Source: Macrotis lagotis (lineage: Eukaryota; Chordata; Mammalia; Peramelemorphia; Peramelidae). Taken from it: a stretch of DNA of 64,000 nt. Positions 42,861 through 54,386 of this stretch are shown piece by piece. A model generated the notes under the pieces. The model saw only the letters and a list, made by a program, of their open reading frames with translations. It ran no database searches and was not told where the DNA came from. Positions within the stretch are counted from its first letter, which is position 1. Every line of letters starts with the position of its first letter. Position numbers and translations under genes: made by a program. The DNA lies in assembly GCF_037893015.1 (NCBI RefSeq), contig NC_133665.1:38456246-38520245 (forward strand), in the 5' to 3' direction.

Positions 42861-43162
42861 TTTAAGAAGAAAGAGTCTTTTTATCCTCTGCGTTGGTTAG
42901 ATTACATCTAAAATTTTGTGTTTAGTTTGTGGATGACAGTGTAAGGAAGATATTATAAGCTGAGAAAGTATTTATCTCTGTTGGTACTAGCACAGTTTTT
43001 TTTTTTTTTAAAGCAAGAATTAGCTGATTTCTGACCTGAAGTAGTTTATAATTTATTTGGGAAGGAAAGATATACACCTGTGAAAGGCAACACAATACAA
43101 GCAAAAGAATACTGGATTTGAAACCTGACTGATAATTACTACATTGGGGTAGTAATCTTTAT
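42861..43162. other. Unassigned
   Basis: A T13 run lies near 42998. Nothing else recognised. Confidence 0.3.
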
Positions 43163-43230
43163 GTTGTGTGTCTGTGTGTGTGTCTGTGTGTGTGTGTGTG
43201 TGTCTGTGTGTGTGTGCATGTGTGTGTGTA
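43163..43230. repeat. (TG)n with TC interruptions
   Basis: TGTGTGTC-type units, interrupted at several sites. Confidence 0.93.
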
Positions 43231-44044
43231 CACTGAAACATTCTATGCTGCTGTACACAGATGATATTACTTTATAAGAACTGTTGCTTGACCCAAGGAA
43301 TGTGGGGCTTTTGCCTATTGCATCACCACTAAGAGGTCCCTCTAAGCTTTGGGTCTATGTATGTACAACAAGTCTGGTCCCAGGGGAGACTGATTACTCC
43401 CCCAAAGGGCCAGACATGTTTTCTTTCCTCACACCCTCCTTGTTCTTCCCCCAACCTCTGGGAAATTTTAAATTTAGGTTTTGGTATATGTCTATGGTTT
43501 CCCCAAGAAGGGGAAGCAGAAAGGTACTCAGTACAGTATAGGTCAGGTATTGGAGAGCTATTTATTTCCTCTAAACAAAAAAAATGATGAATACAAAAGA
43601 CAACTGCATATTGAATGAAAAATAAAAATTTAAGGAAGTAATAATAATAATAATAATAATAATAATGATACTGGAGGTACTGTCCAAGAATATTGAGACT
43701 TAAGAAGACTGCTATATAGTCATTTACTATTTCACTTTGATATTAGATTATTCAAATAATTCCATCCAAGTCATGGGGAAACAAAACCTCATTAAGTCAG
43801 ATCACAAATGAACTGTTCCATAAATTTTAGCTTTCTTAAGTTAGTCAACAAGCATTTTTTTTGTTAAAAATGTATTTACTTTTTCTTTAGATATTTTTAA
43901 ATTGTGAACTTGTCAAACTTTTCAATATACAAAGAAAAGGAAGGAAGATAATATATGAACATGGAATCTTTTGTTATATAGTTTTTAAAGACATAAGATA
44001 TTAATAAAATTGGTTTTATCTTCCCTTCTGTATTTTGTTTTTCT
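43231..44044. other. Unassigned, with a (TAA)n tract
   Basis: 43639-43666 is (TAA)n. 43280-43580 is richer in G+C and holds two overlapping frames (43284-43541, 43357-43587) without recognisable motifs; an LTR is conceivable but unproven. Confidence 0.4.
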
Positions 44045-44150
44045 TCTGTGTCAACAAGTATTTATAGAGTACCTTCTGTATGCCAGATGCTATGCTGTGG
44101 GCCAGGGATACAAAGAAATTCTTTTTGGCAAGTTAATCCAGGTGTTGAGC
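44045..44150 (-). mobile_element. L2/L3 3' terminus
   Basis: GTCAACAAGTATTTATAGAG, TACCTTCTGTATGCCAGATG and GGCCAGGGATACAAAGAAAT, in antisense order. Confidence 0.75.
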
Positions 44151-45243
44151 TTATCCTCCAGCTGGTAGTCATGCCTACAAGAAATATTTTAGAGGATGTA
44201 GAAAGGGTACTTGCTATTATGTAGCCAGAACTGACTGAGGACCCAAGATCTTCCATCCTCTTGAACTTCAAGGCCTTAGATGGACATGAACGTGACATGT
44301 CATGTCTATCTTAGGATCATTCTTTAATCACTTATGCTCAGAGGAGGAAACATAAAGTAGATGTAATCATGTCCTTGTAGGCATCATGTTACAAGGGTGA
44401 GGGAGAGGGTGAGCCTTAATGGGAATTCTTTTGAGAGAGAGCATGTTCCCATACAGAGGAGTTAAAGAAAGGGAATAAACCAAAAGCCATTTTGTTTTTT
44501 AACTGATTTTGAATCCTACCTCCCTGTCATGGGGTTGGGCTTTAGGGAAAGGAAGAAAGCACCCAGGGCTTGTTACCTCACATCAAAACACCAAGTCCTT
44601 TAATGCTGTGCCCCTCATGGAACAGAAATTGTCTTGGCAATGCAGGCACATGTACCATAGTATAGCCTCCACATGGGTTGAACACAAGGGTTCAAGCTTC
44701 CTTGTATCATTATCCTGGTTGGGGGTGGTGGAGTGGAGAGAACTAAAGACAAATGCAAGACAGTACATGACTAAGTTACAATTAGTGGGAGGCAATAGGG
44801 GCTATAAGAGACCATATAATAGGAAGAGCATTGTGAGCCAGAATGTTCAGAGTAGTTTTCAAAGAATATCTAGTACTTGAGCTGAGCCCAAGAATTCTGA
44901 AAAGTATATAGCTGTTAATCTTTTCCTCCTCGAGGCATTCTATCTAGGTGGAGCAATTCACTATCAGTGACCTCCTAAATAAAAGAGGCTAATGAAAAGT
45001 TATCCTCCTATTGAGACAATTTCTATTGCCTGGTTGCAGTGCAGATCAAAATGTTATCAGATATGATTCCTTGACTTAAAATTATTCATCTATCCTAGCT
45101 GTTCTTGTGGCAGTTCTGAGTTAGTCTTTTTGTATGAAAGAAAATAGTAATATGTTGCAATTTAGGTATGTCTGCTAGAAACAATTTGATATATTCTAAA
45201 TCCAAGCCATTTCTAGGTTAGAAAGAGAAATAGGCATGGTCCA
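44151..45243. other. Unassigned; part resembles 46.5 kb
   Basis: 44985-45080 shares a diverged but ordered match with 46540-46640 in the same orientation (GTTATCnnCCT, CTGGTT, AGATCA.AATGTTATCAGA). The 123-codon frame at 44509-44880 has no family features. Confidence 0.4.
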
Positions 45244-45423
45244 CTCATAAATAGTCTTTTTTAGGGGGAGGGGGTATTTTTTGCAAGGCCATGGGATTAA
45301 GTGACTTGCCAAAGGTCACACAACTGGGCAGTTATCGATGTCAGATTTGAACTCAGGTCCTCCTGACTCCAGGACTGGTGTTCTATCCACTGAACTACCT
45401 AGCTGCCCCTCATACATAGTCTT
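45244..45423 (-). mobile_element. Short marsupial SINE with 15-bp TSD
   Basis: The SINE is 45259-45408: GCAAGGCCATGGGATTAAGT, GACTTGCCAAAGGTCACACA, CAGATTTGAACTCAGGTCCT and CCACTGAACTACCTAGCTGC. CTCATAAATAGTCTT (45244-45258) and CTCATACATAGTCTT (45409-45423) differ once. The 3' end carries a G-rich stretch instead of a clean T-run. Confidence 0.95.
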
Positions 45424-45644
45424 AAGACATGGTTCCCTCCAGATGATTTGAGGTAATATTTATAGTCTCTTTGCTCAAGGGAAAGGTTTTATGTTGAAAT
45501 ATAGTTTTGGGCTAACCCTTCACACTAGAAAGCTAACAATTCACCACTCAATTCCTTCTTTGAGCTCTCTTTTCTTGAATTGAAAAAGATCTCCACCCCA
45601 TATTAACAATCCTTTCTGAATAGGGAAGGGTGGTTCATATTGCC

Positions 45645-45752
45645 ATAAATTCTTGTTGTTTAGATACTTCAGTCTAACCCCCTCAGGTTCCCATTTAGGG
45701 TTTTCTTGGCAAAGATGGTAGAGTGGTTTGCCATTTCCTTCTCTAGCCATAG
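45645..45752 (-). mobile_element. 3' part of an RTE-tailed SINE
   Basis: TTCTTGTTGTTTAGATACTT, TTTAGGGTTTTCTTGGCAAA, GATGGTAGAGTGGTTTGCCA and TTTCCTTCTCTAGCC match the tail and adjoining core. The tRNA-like head is absent. Confidence 0.75.
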
Positions 45753-47382
45753 CCTGAGGAATTGGTAAAAGAAGGGACTGCCCAATTATTTAGGAAGTAG
45801 AAAGGCAATATTCTTAACTAGACTGAACTATTTTTTATAAAGTTTAGCTTCCACCCTTAATTAACTAAAGAAAGGCCTTTTGTTTTTGACCTATTACCCA
45901 CCTATAGGGGTGGGAAAGGGAAGCCTCTATAAAGGTCTTTTAGACAGGAGAAATTTTATTTATTTGAACTATAGATCAAACAATAGTTGAACTATAGAAG
46001 AGGTTTTTTTAAAATAAAATTCTATACCTGTGTTTCCTTTTTAGCAGCCCCTAGATAGGCTGCTTTTTTTCCCTTTCTTACCAACTTTGATTTTCTATCA
46101 CCTTAATGCTATTAAATCCTCTATATATTTGTCAAAAGGATTCTAAAATTAAAAGAGAAGCATGTATTCAGAGAACTGTTATTTTCCCTTATATGATCTT
46201 GGATTTTTTTCTTCTTTTTTGTGAATTTTGTTTTATTTAGTGACTGGCCAACCACTTCTTTTTATGACATTTCTCTGTCCTCTACGCACTCCTTGTATTC
46301 TCCCAGCTTTAATCCTTATGTCAAAAAAAAGAATAATTTTCTCTCGTTTCAAGCAAGGGAATTCAAGCTAATAGATTAAGCCCCTAGACTAGAGAGGGGC
46401 TTTTTCAAAGACATCAAGTACAAAGAATTCTAAGATACTTAAATTATATCCAAGTAATGTCTACAAAACTTAGAAAAAGAAAGGAAGTGGTAATCTTATG
46501 CTGTCAAGTTTGCTCCTGCAAGTGCTGGAGGGCATTGAACAGGCAAAAGAGAGGTTAGTGAAAGGTTATCTGCCTCTTGCAAAACAGGTTCTATAGGCTG
46601 GTTAGGGTGAAGATCAGAATGTTATCAGACAGATGGACTATAGCTCAGCTGACAAAGGAAGTGGTAGCTATATTTAGAGATTACATGAAAATCTTTCAAA
46701 TAGTTATATAGCTTCAGGACAAGTGAAAGAGGGAATGTACATTTTTCCCCCAGCTAGAAAAATATTTTCCAGAATATTATTCAAAAAGGAATTATTTCTT
46801 GAACAACAAGGCTAAATCTTACCTTTTCATTCTATGTTTTGTTAAAATTTATTGGGGGAAGGGAAGTTGATGCCTTATAAAATGGTATGGAAATTTGGTA
46901 ACTGCATGGCAAATGCAGTTCCATTTGTATAGCTAAGTAAATGTTAACATGATAACCCCTTATTATAGTAATGACTGTATGCCATATTCTGGACAGTATG
47001 GGGCCATTTTCAAACCTTATGGAACAGCCCTTTCTTCCTTCTGTGCACAAATATACATATTATAATTTCCATTAGCTGTAGCTCATGTCACCAAGACACC
47101 CAGAGTTTAGATTACCCACAGATGCAGGCCAGAAATTAATAAGCATAGAATGAAATAAAAACTGCAAAGGATGTTAGATCAACTATTCTTTGAGGATGTG
47201 TTTATGAAGAAGGGGATGAGAAACTACCCTCAAAGAAGGAGAAGTATTACATCTAAAGTTTATAAAGAGGTGTAAAATATGATGCTCAAAAAAAACTAAG
47301 AATGATATATTTTAAAAACACAAAGTTACCAATATTGGCAACAGTTCATTTAATTGTTTTTTTTCAGCATCATTTGTCATCA
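45753..47382. other. Unassigned, with two hairpins and a possible LTR remnant
   Basis: 46043-46070: 7-bp perfect stem, 8-base loop, then a T-run. 46378-46402: 8-bp perfect stem, 9-base loop. 46540-46640 repeats 44985-45080. A TATA-like CTCTATAAAGG near 45934 could be an old LTR promoter. No coding frame supported. Confidence 0.4.
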
Positions 47383-47565
47383 CTTTGGAAAGAATATTAA
47401 ACCTTGAGTCAGGAGAGATCTGAATTCAAATTCTGATGCTGATTCAATATCTATGTGATCATCTTCAAGTCCATTGGATTTCTCTGAGTTTCAGTTTCAG
47501 CATCTATAAAATGTAGGTGAAAATATCACTTTTATCATAACACTATGTAAATGTCAATTGTCATC
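47383..47565 (+). mobile_element. MIR-type SINE
   Basis: ACCTTGAGTCAGGAGAGATC, TGAATTCAAATTCTGATGCT, GAGTTTCAGTTTCAGCATCT and ATAAAATGTAGGTG in sense order. Confidence 0.7.
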
Positions 47566-47734
47566 TAAGTTTGATTTCTTTTGAAAATCAGGCAGAATCC
47601 ATGACAGATTACATAGTTTTACTGTTTGTTTGTTTATAAAACTTTCCTTGATGTAGAATGGTTAGGAGTACCTTATTCTCTCATAAATCTGCCATCATAC
47701 CCATGTACTTAACACAGAAAAAATAAAGGGTACA

Positions 47735-47890
47735 ATGAAAAAAGTACATGATTCGGGATCTGGGAACCTGTGTTTACAACCTAACTGTTCTGCTTATTAA
47801 CCAAGTGACCTCAAATTATTTATACACTTCTAAATAAATAAAATATGGGGGATGGACTTAAAGGACCTCTTTGGTTTCAAATGTATAATC
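47735..47890 (+). mobile_element. MIR-like SINE with L3-type tail
   Basis: GGAACCTGTGTTTACAACCT, TTATTAACCAAGTGACCTCA, GATGGACTTAAAGGACCTCT and TTGGTTTCAAATGTATAATC in sense order. Confidence 0.6.
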
Positions 47891-47994
47891 CTGTATTTCA
47901 GTGGTACTTTTAATAGGGTAATAGGGATGTACCCCTTTTCTTCAGCCTTATATTTAAATGATAAGAACATTTCAATTGACTCCTCTAGTCATCT

Positions 47995-48148
47995 TATTTT
48001 TTTAAATTTATTTAAAGTAATATGGTTAAATGATTTGCCCAAGATCACACAGCTAGGCAATTATTAAATGTCTGAGGCCATATTTGAGCTCAGCTCCCTT
48101 TGACTCCGGGACAGGTGCTCTATCTACCACACCACCAGCTGCCTCTTA
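47995..48148 (-). mobile_element. Diverged short marsupial SINE
   Basis: AAAGTAATATGGTTAAATGA, TTTGCCCAAGATCACACAGC, ATTATTAAATGTCTGAGGCC and TGCTCTATCTACCACACCAC. More decayed than the others, with no clear target duplication. Confidence 0.88.
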
Positions 48149-48414
48149 GCTCTTTCAAGTTCTTTTTAGTAAGTGTATTAGGAACCTGGAGATGAAATAG
48201 CCAATTCTCAAGTGGTGATCACTGAAATTCTTTTAAAAGGCCCTATGGAATTATTCTGGGTGTGAGTAGGTGGGAAGAAGGGGTTGCTTTTTCCTCAGAG
48301 AATTTGCCTTTCTCAAAAAACTTTTGTTTGGAATCTCTGCAAGGCTTGGGTCAGATTTATCTGTTTTTTTCCAAATCATAAGCTGCAAAATTTTGTAAGT
48401 ATAGCAATGCTCAC

Positions 48415-48530
48415 AAAAATCACAATATTACCAGTATAATTATCCCTATTTTACAGATGAATAAGCTGAGGCCCAGAGAAGTTCCTTTATTTCTCCAGGC
48501 TTCTAGAAATCTAGCATGCTTTCTACTATA
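48415..48530 (-). mobile_element. MIR-type SINE core
   Basis: TTATCCCTATTTTACAGATG, AATAAGCTGAGGCCCAGAGA and TTTCTCCAGGCTTCTAG. The head is mostly lost. Confidence 0.65.
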
Positions 48531-49224
48531 TAATTTTGTCAACCAGATCAGTTGAATGATTTTGAAAATGAAAACAATTTAGTTTAGAATCAAAGCCTGT
48601 ATGAACTAGAATCTTGAGGTCTATTGTCGCCATTTGCTTTTGAATTGATTGTAGTGGAAGCAGTAAATTCCTCATGTGGGATAAAGCCATTCAAGGATAT
48701 CATCTCGTGAATCTCATTTCAAACAAAGTTTTATGAACCATCTTAAGAGTGATACGTCTTTTCATTAGGCCATTTCTGTTCTGATATAATTCAGGAATCT
48801 GTCTGCTGAGTGAAAAGCAGCCATTTGTGCTAAAATGACCCAGTAGTCTTGTCCCTAAATTTCCCTGACTTCCAAATATTTTTCCAAGAGTTGAACTCCA
48901 TTTTAAAAAAAGACAATTTTTATCACATTAAGTCTAAGAAGCAGGGCATAATCATTGCCTAAACATTTGATTGGCTATCAGCAAGGGAGAAGCATTTTGT
49001 AGTAGATTAAAAACCTCTGATTCGGGAAGATCCTAGTTCAAGCTCACGCAGCTTGTGTGACCCCTCTGACAGAATTGCTGGAGCTCAGCAGATTGTTAGA
49101 TTTTCATCTTAGAAATTGGCAAATGCTACAAATCAGGGCTTAATTTATTATTTCATTCATTGTCTAGAAGTTTAAGAGATGAAGATGATATTAATAATGA
49201 AAATTAAGCAAAATCATTTATTAA
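48531..49224. other. Mostly unassigned, a SINE head near 49020
   Basis: 49015-49075 (AGATCCTAGTTCAAGCTCAC, CAGCTTGTGTGACCCCTCTG) looks like the head of a tRNA-type SINE whose 3' part may be at 49225. The rest is unassigned. Confidence 0.4.
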
Positions 49225-49395
49225 CATACACCTGGATCCTAAGTAATTTAACTTCTCAGACTGTTGTAGAAGACAACAGTCCAATCTTGCAAATTGCAAA
49301 GAAGCTGTCACCTGCCCTGGTGGAAGGGGGAACTTCCTCTTTGGAGTTCTGTATACCAGTGAATTCACTGGTTCAATCCCTTCATATTCCTGTCA
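49225..49395 (+). mobile_element. 3' part of the same SINE type as 39305-39500
   Basis: GATCCTAAGTAATTTAACTT, AAATTGCAAAGAAGCTGTCA, CCTGCCCTGGTGGAAGGGGG, AACTTCCTCTTTGGAGTTCT and GTATACCAGTGAATTCACTG follow the same order as the 39.4-kb copy. Confidence 0.6.
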
Positions 49396-49924
49396 TCTGG
49401 TAGATGAATAGAACATTTTGTTTAGCTCTCAAGGGCAGAGGAGAACTAATGGCATGAGCTATAGGCATGTACATTTAGCCCCAATGTGCTTTTTTTTTTT
49501 AATTTTGTAATGTGCTTTGGGGAAGGAGGGAAATTCCTTTAAGGACACAACTGAAATAAAAAAAAATATTTTTAAGACATGTAGCAAAGAAATTAAAGCT
49601 GGTTTCAAATTATTATTTTCAATTTTTAAGGAATGAACTGAAACTAATTCCTTAGAAAACAAAGTTAACACATTCAGCTTTTGTATCAAAATGAAACTTT
49701 CATGGTAGGTAGGAAATTGAAGGATTTAAAATCCTATAGGAAAATAAATATGTATTACAAACATTTAATTTTGAAATTTGATAACAAAAGCAGAAAACTT
49801 ATTTCCAATACAGAAAGGATTCTTTAAATTTGGTAGTGATCTATTGAGGAATTCAAAGGGCAGGATTAAATAGATGATATTCACAACCTAAGTGAGCCAA
49901 AACTGTCCTTCCAACCTATGAAGT
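49396..49924. other. Unassigned AT-rich DNA
   Basis: No gene or family recognised. A T10 run lies near 49491. Confidence 0.3.
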
Positions 49925-50540
49925 CTTTCTGTTGATTTAAGGCAGCCTTATTCTTTCTCTATAGTATATTTTCTATCTGTCCTCTTTTCTTCACTTTTTT
50001 TGGCATAATCCCACTTCAGGCCTGCATCAGTTTTAAATTCTTGGACAATTGCTTCCTACTTGCCTTCCTTACTTTTTTGTTTTTCCCCCTTCTCCAATCT
50101 GTTCTCTACATAACTGTGAATATAATCTTACTTAATTAAGTTGACTTTCCTGCACTAACTGGGCTATTTCTCTATTCAAAAAACTTCAGTAACTCCTTAT
50201 TAACTTGAAGATGAAATATAGAGTCCTCAGTTGATATTTAAAGATCTCTGTAGTCTGGCACATTTGGACCATTTTTTACATTATTGACTTCTTAAAAAAA
50301 AAACACCTCAAGGTTTCAACTCCTATTTTCCTATCTTGGCACAGGTCATCCTAATTATTTGTCATAGATTCCTTACTTACCCAGGAGCCTAAACTTCCTT
50401 CAAGGTTCAAATATAGGTGTCATGTCCTATGGAAAGCCTCTTTTGATGTTCTTCTTTGACTTTTTTTGTTATTTCTACTGATAGCTCATCAAAGTTGTGA
50501 AATAAATCTTAACACTCTTCTATATGACAACTTTGGAAAT
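49925..50540 (+). mobile_element. L2 LINE 3' part, diverged
   Basis: CTATTCAAAAAACTTCAGTA, ACTCCTTATTAACTTGAAGA, TGAAATATAGAGTCCTCAGT, ATCTCTGTAGTCTGGCACAT and AAACTTCCTTCAAGGTTCAA, AGCCTCTTTTGATG keep the sense order of the L2 C-terminal/3' region. Confidence 0.7.
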
Positions 50541-50607
50541 TGTTGAAGAAAGTCATTATGCCTCTCTACATTTCCTCTTTTCTAAGTTAGGTTTACTTCC
50601 TTCAACA

Positions 50608-50790
50608 ATAGGATTATAGATTTAGAATAACAATGGACTTTCAAAGTCTAACCCCTTTACAATTTTTGAAACTTATACAGATTACATGAGTTGTCCAATG
50701 TCCTCCAAGCAGTTGGAGGTTGAATCAGGACTTGAACCCAAGTCCTCCTAGCATTCTAAATTTAGCACTCTTTCACTACATCATGATATT
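50608..50790 (-). mobile_element. MIR-like SINE with L3-type end
   Basis: ATAGGATTATAGATTTAGAA, CAAAGTCTAACCCC, ACATGAGTTGTCCAATGTCC and GGACTTGAACCCAAGTCCTC, then CTCTTTCACTACATC, in minus-strand order. Confidence 0.7.
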
Positions 50791-50794
50791 TCAT

Positions 50795-51265
50795 TCTGAC
50801 TATTTCTTGTTCTGAGTTCCTGTACCATTAATATAACCTCTTATTGTTCTTTTCCATTCTACCTTGGATTGCAGTTGTTAATGTGCTTCTTAATTTTCTC
50901 TTCTCCAGTAGTCTATGAATGTCTCAGTAGAAAGAATTAAAGTCACATTCATCTTTGTCTTTTTCACAGCACCTAGCACTCTGCTTTCTACAAGTAGAAA
51001 AGGCTAAATATTAGTATTTTTCAAGGGAATTCCCTATCCTCTTTTCTCTCATCTTGGTATATACTTCTCCTATACTTGTTCTCCTCTTTAAGGAATATAA
51101 TATGAAACAGAAGTATTTCTTTGTACTATCATACTTATGGATTAATGTTTGATTCCCTATTCTTAGCTGTAAAAATAGATAGGTGAAATATTTCTTTATA
51201 TCTTTAGTCCTTAGCACATTTCCTGTTACATAGTATGTGCTTTAAAAATGTCTTTTGTCCTTCCA
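50795..51265 (+). mobile_element. Two L2-like 3' termini
   Basis: 50885-51010 (CAGTAGTCTATGAATGTCTC, CACAGCACCTAGCACTCTGC) and 51205-51265 (TTTAGTCCTTAGCACATTTC, CATAGTATGTGCTTTAAAAA) each resemble the last part of L2 in sense. Confidence 0.5.
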
Positions 51266-51989
51266 TTGTTATCTCTTGAAGCATACATATACATATAAAT
51301 AAATTAATTTTTACTAATGTGACTTTCAAATAATTTTAGTCAATGGCTCTTATAGGAAAAAAGGGGTTCACCAGAGTATTGAACATTATGAACATTATTT
51401 AGCATCCAGAACATTTCAACCAGGTGACATATATGTGTATGTATATGCACACATATATACATAGGTATATATGTAGGTATATGCATGCATATATGTTCAC
51501 AATATATAAATAAACATATAACTATTGTTGTTTGGTTTGTGTATGTATATATATATATATATATACACACATATATAATACATATGTATATGTTAACAGT
51601 GAGGGATAAAATTGAATCAGAATACAGAAAGGTAAAAGATAACTCATGAAAGGTTCAGCCAGATGACAGTGAGAAGTCATGACTAAGCTTAGTTCCTCTT
51701 CATCACCTCAAAATAGCAATAGACATGCGATGTAAAGCAATAGGACAATAAGAAAAAAGAAAAGAAACTTTATGGGAAAATCACCTTAAAGAAAGGGGAA
51801 ACAAATGATTGAAGATATAAATAAGCAGAAAAAACTCAATTTCCAGGTCAAAAGATTTTTGGATGTAAAGGAAATTTATTAGGAGAAAAAAAGAATACAA
51901 TAATAATACAACCAGAAGTAAAACTATATCTTATGTGAGAATTCTTAGTTTCTAGAAAATGAAAGAAAGGAATATCTGTCTGATATAAA
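51266..51989. other. TA/TATG simple repeats and unassigned DNA
   Basis: 51427-51500 and 51538-51592 are TATG/TA/CA-rich. The remainder, A-rich, is unassigned. Confidence 0.5.
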
Positions 51990-52770
51990 GAAACATTAGG
52001 TTAAATCTTAGATGAAATTCAATAGGGCTAAATGTAAAGTCTTGCTTGTGGGTACAAAAAATCAACGCTCCAAGTACTAAATGGGGGGGATATAGACAAC
52101 AGCAATTCTGACAAGAATGTAGGGATTCTAATGGACTGCACACTCATTATGAATCAGCAGTGTGATATGCCAGCCAAAAAGTTCATGTAATTTTAGGTTA
52201 TATTAGGAAGGGCGTGGCTCCCAGGAATAGGGAGGTGATAATCCCACTGTAATCTACCCTTGTCAGACTTTATTTGGAGTACTGTGTTCAGTTTTGGGCA
52301 GTATGTGTAGTCTAAGAAGAACAGTAATAAACTGGAGAACATCCAGAGCAGTGCATCCAGTATGATGAAAGACTTTGAATTCATGTCTTATGAAAAATGA
52401 CTGAAGGAACTAGCCATGTGTAGCCTGGGAAAAAGAAGATTTAGAAGGACATGGTGCTGTATTCAAGTGTGTCAAGGGTTGCTTTAAGAGGGGCAGATTA
52501 TACTATTTCTTGTTTGACCTCAGAGGAAAGAACAGGAACATTGACTAGAAGTTGAGAAGAGACCAATGTTAGAAAAAAAACTTCCTGATTATCAGAGCTG
52601 TCTAAAAGTTTTGTTGATTGCTTGGACATCTAATGTGTTTCTCATTCTTGGAGGTCTTCATGTAGAAATTGAATTATCTGTTGGGTATATGAAGGTAGAG
52701 ATTCTTTTGTGAGAAGTTGAGCTAGATGGTCACTCAGGATGGAGGGTAAATGAAATTTAGCAATTATAAC
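51990..52770 (+). mobile_element. L3/CR1 LINE: ORF2 C-terminus plus 3' region
   Basis: 52012-52053 encodes M-K-F-N-R-A-K-C-K-V-L, the N-x-x-K-C-K-V-L/M block after the RT palm in CR1-clade elements. Further on are GAATCAGCAGTGTGATATGC, CCAGGAATAGGGAGGTGATA, TTTGGAGTACTGTGTTCAGT, TCCAGAGCAGTGCATCCAGT and GGAGGTCTTCATGTAGAAAT. It is degraded by stops and frameshifts but continuous for about 780 bp. Confidence 0.85.
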
Positions 52771-53499
52771 TTTGCTTAAAAGTCAACATGATTACCCCTT
52801 GCTATACTTGTAACCAAAAGAAGTATACCATTTGAAGATATCACAATAGTCATTGTAACTCCCCTACTCAGAACTGTGACCAGAATAAAAAGGCTACCTA
52901 TATCAATCTCAAGCTATTAATACTTGCCTCACCCTATCCAAACCCCTTGCAAGTCAAGGATTCCCACTTTTTTTTTCATGGCAGACCTCTGCCTGCCACA
53001 AAAACTAGGGTAAAGAACAGGAAAATGTCAAGGTTGTCTAGCCAAACAACTCAGGGTAAATGTACCCCAATTTTAAGTCAGCAGTTTCATTCAGAGAGTG
53101 GCTTTTTGTCTCTAACTATACCTCCTAAGTCTAGGTTCTACCTCAAAACTCCAAACCACATTAATCACACAAATCACATTAATTCAGAAAGATGATGAAA
53201 TCTCAGATATTTGTGTTGAACTCTTCAATCATTCCTAACTTGTATGGTATGTCTGCACTGTGATAAGTTCAATCACTCCATCTCATGCCATTTCTTCCAG
53301 TAAAGAAAGATTCTTCTAACTCTTGCCATGAACTACAAACTAGGAAGATGTCAAATAGCTTTGATAAAAGCATGACATTCCACTGCTGCAGGAAGTGTTT
53401 ATTGGTTCTACTGTATTGTAAAGCAATGTGAAATTATACAACAGAAGTTCAATTATATTCCCGTCTGTTCACTTACAGATTCTGCTAATAGGTTTATGC
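52771..53499. other. Unassigned
   Basis: 52979-52992 is a tight palindrome (GGCAGA-CC-TCTGCC). The 82-codon frame at 52947-53195 has no motif. No repeat family recognised. Confidence 0.35.
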
Positions 53500-53770
53500 T
53501 CTAAGAGGTCATTGACCAGAAGATAGGACCTATGGTTATAAAAATATTCATGGGGGATTATTCTTAGTGACAAAAAAAATTGGAAACCAATTGTGTCCAA
53601 CATTTTGAGAACAGCTAAATAAACAGTGGCATATGAAAGCAATAGATTAGTGTTAGAAGAAGTCATAGTGACTTCTATGAATAATGAAAAGGAAGATGGG
53701 GAGATTTGTATGATGTAAAGTGAAGAAAGCAAAGCCATAAGAATATATACATTGACTATAATATGAAAAT
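53500..53770 (+). mobile_element. Marsupial L1 3' region
   Basis: TAAAAATATTCATGGGGGAT, TAGTGACAAAAAAAATTGGA, GAACAGCTAAATAAACAGTG, GCATATGAAAGCAATAGATT and GTAAAGTGAAGAAAGCAAAG parallel the L1 region just upstream of the 3' UTR seen in antisense at 13.4 and 42.0 kb. Confidence 0.65.
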
Positions 53771-54232
53771 GAAAACAAGATTAATTAACAACAAATATTG
53801 TGCTTAGCGCTAGAGGGTTGACTTTGGTAATGTATTATTAAAGCTAAAGAGCATTAACTTCCTTTCTCTTAACAAATAGGGAATAAAAGGTGTACAATTG
53901 CTTTCAATCATTTCTTTGTTTTATTTTGTTTAATCGTTTTCAAAGATTGTATTTTGCCTTAAAGTTCATCTGTTTGTTAAAAAACAAAATATACCAGGAA
54001 TATTTTGCCCAGTTTTGCTGACAAGTTTTCCCCCTCGCATTTATATTCTTTGCTACAAGGTCATGATTTGCTGACGAGGGGAATGGGGCGGGATATTTTA
54101 GAAAATGAATATAATGTACCCCCTTCAAAAAAATTAAGAAATTAAAAAAACTCATAATGGCAATATATAAAATTATTCAGGCTACTTGGAACCCTGTCTT
54201 TCCTAACCCCCACCCACCCAATTCTGTTAGTT
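53771..54232. other. Unassigned, possible conserved element
   Basis: 53940-54115 resembles no repeat I know and has a small CpG cluster (GCTGACGAGGGG, GGGGCGGGAT) unusual for this CpG-poor window. Confidence 0.35.
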
Positions 54233-54386
54233 TCCTTTTTTTTTGTTTTTGCAAGGCAAATGGGGTTAAGTGGCTTGCCCAAGGCCACACAGCTAGGTAA
54301 CTATTAAGTGTCTGAGACTGGATTTGAACCCAGGTACTCCTCACTCCAGGGCTGGTGCTTTATCCACTGCACCACCTAGCTGCCCC
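54233..54386 (-). mobile_element. Short marsupial SINE
   Basis: TTTTTGCAAGGCAAATGGGG, TTAAGTGGCTTGCCCAAGGC, CTGGATTTGAACCCAGGTAC and CACTGCACCACCTAGCTGCC. Full length. No obvious target duplication. Confidence 0.95.

Noticed and set aside
46043..46070. Stem-loop plus T-run as a rho-independent terminator
   Set aside because: The repeat content is marsupial, so a bacterial terminator is not meaningful. Kept only as a structural curiosity.
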